From: Tolypocladium sp. Sup5 PDA-1
Lineage: Eukaryota; Ascomycota; Sordariomycetes; Hypocreales; Ophiocordycipitaceae
Length of the DNA: 64,000 nt
NCBI GenBank assembly: GCA_000750105.3
Contig: JPHH03000004.1
Coordinates: 806,001-870,000 of the forward strand
Direction: 5' to 3'
The notes under the pieces were generated by a model. The model worked only from the letters and a program-made list of their open reading frames with translations, was not told where the DNA came from and ran no database searches. The position numbers and the translations under genes are program-made. Positions 63,009-64,000 of this stretch are shown piece by piece; positions within the stretch are counted from its first letter, which is position 1; every line of letters begins with the position of its first letter.

Positions 63009-64000
63009 TCATGGCTTCAAGCTGTCCTTCCCTCCCTCGTACTCCGCAACATCATACTCGTTGGGGTACTTGTCCAGCATCTCCTTGAGCTCCTTCATCT
63101 GGCCCTTGAGGTCGTCCGTCAGCTCCTCGTAGACATCCTCAAACATGGTCCGCAGCGCCGGCTTCTTCTCCTTCTCCGCCTCCGCGAAGCCCTTGAGGAT
63201 CTCCCGCCGCAGGCCGTCCCTCGCCGCCTTCTCCTTGGCCTCGTCCCAGCAGCCCTTGGCCTCCATCCACTTCCGCAGCCGCGTGATGGGGTTGTCCCGC
63301 CGCTTCCAGTCCTCCACCTCGACGCGCGCGCGGTACGCAAACGAATCGTCCGATGTGCTGTGGTGGGAGACGCGGTACGTCATGCACTCAATCAGGACGG
63401 GCTTTCCGCCGTCTTGGAGCGCCATCTCGCGGGCCTTCTTCGTCGCCTCACGGACGGCCCAGATGTCGTTGCCGTCGATACGGATGGTATCGATACCGTA
63501 GCCAATACCACGGCTGGCAATACCGTCGCCTCGGTACTGCTCCAGAGTCGGCGTTGAGATGGCGTAGCCGTTGTTTCGGCAGATGAATACGACGGGGCAT
63601 GAGCGCGTGGCGGCAATGTTCATGGCAGCGTGGAAGTCGCCCTCGCTGGCTGCGCCCTCGCCGAAGAAGCAAACCGCGACCTTGGCCTTGGAGTTGGGGT
63701 TTTGCAGTTTCTGCATCTTCAAGGCATAGCCAGCTCCTGAAGCTTGCGGCATCTGCGTCGCCAATGGTGAAGAGATGGTGTGCTGTGCCGCGCCTGTCAG
63801 CGATCCTGCGTGGACAACATCAGGCATCTTGTGTACTCACGATGTTCAGTCGCCCACTGCCGTAGTGGATGGGCATGTTCCTCCCCTTGCCGGTGTCGTT
63901 CTTGTTCGCAAACAACTGCGACATGAATTCCTTGGTCGTGAACCCCCTCTCCTTGAAAATTCCTTGCTCTCGGTACTGGCAGTAGACCGGGTCTTCTGGG
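63009..64000 (-). CDS. Branched-chain 2-oxoacid dehydrogenase E1 alpha (partial)
   Basis: E1-alpha is the thiamine-diphosphate-dependent decarboxylase subunit of the mitochondrial complex that degrades Leu, Ile and Val. Only the 3' part is in the window: exon 64000-63841 (open at the edge) and exon 63782-63009. The first reads DPVYCQYREQGIF and NMPIHYGSGRLNI and splices into HTISSPLATQMPQASGAGYALK. The ThDP-binding motif is in CFFGEGAASEGDFHAAMNIAA through CRNNGYAIST. The E1 phosphorylation-loop region is TYRVSHHSTSDDSFAYR. These distinguish it from pyruvate dehydrogenase E1 alpha. The C-terminus ends EYEGGKDSLKP. The presequence and N-terminal third lie beyond the right edge. Confidence 0.95.

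Noticed and set aside
1..64000. Search for CRISPR arrays, transposons, long terminal repeats, viral sequence and secondary-metabolite clusters
   Set aside because: No regularly spaced repeats, transposase or reverse-transcriptase motifs, polyketide or peptide synthase domains, or viral proteins were seen.

Overview
This window is nuclear DNA of a filamentous ascomycete, most probably a sordariomycete of the order Hypocreales. It is gene-dense and GC-rich in coding sequence. Genes carry short introns (about 50-210 nt) with GT-AG ends and often CTAAC or CTGAC branch sites. Proteins such as L-galactonate dehydratase, secreted GH47 mannosidase, Ndc80, Sec3 and Ufd4 read like their Sordariomycetes orthologues. 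A decayed proteinase K-type subtilisin and a Cys-rich orphan protein family, which I recall mainly from insect- and nematode-associated Hypocreales, point the same way. The species cannot be named from the sequence alone.

Layout. 0.5-8.7 kb: PEX14 (-), kinetochore NDC80 (+), snoRNP/spliceosome protein SNU13 (+), a NAPE-PLD-type metallohydrolase (+) and a 72-residue protein (+). 8.8-15 kb: GH47 alpha-mannosidase, RAD10/ERCC1 and an unrecognised proline-rich protein (all -). 15-20.7 kb is accessory in character: a subtilisin relic (-) and an orphan gene (+) interrupted by one frameshift at a C8 run, set in about 3 kb of sequence without genes. 20.7-35.9 kb: L-galactonate dehydratase (+), an acyl-thioesterase-like hydrolase (-), GPI18 (+), a YTH RNA reader (+), NPC1/NCR1 (-), a Cue2-like SMR endonuclease (+) and a PEX11-family protein (-). 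36-43.3 kb: a possible broken gene (-), complex I NUO51 (-), dynactin p27 (+), hydroxyacid-oxoacid transhydrogenase (-) and a PEBP (+). 43.3-45.3 kb is gene-poor with a CipC-like remnant and a C16 run. 45.3-64 kb: DmpA-type aminopeptidase (+), exocyst SEC3 (+), an unrecognised nuclear-looking protein (+), UFD4 HECT ligase (-) and the 3' part of the branched-chain 2-oxoacid dehydrogenase E1-alpha gene (-), which runs off the right edge.

The genes are housekeeping units, each with its own promoter. I see no operon-like or secondary-metabolite cluster, no transposon, no CRISPR array, no convincing tRNA and nothing viral. The points most worth a second look are the loss of both disulfide cysteines in the GH47 enzyme, a ubiquitin-interacting motif at the Rad10 C-terminus, the nuclear protein at 52-55 kb with paired QTLTQ motifs and two SUMO-binding-like motifs, several introns that are a multiple of three and stop-free, and three decayed genes. 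No clearly new multi-gene system is visible.
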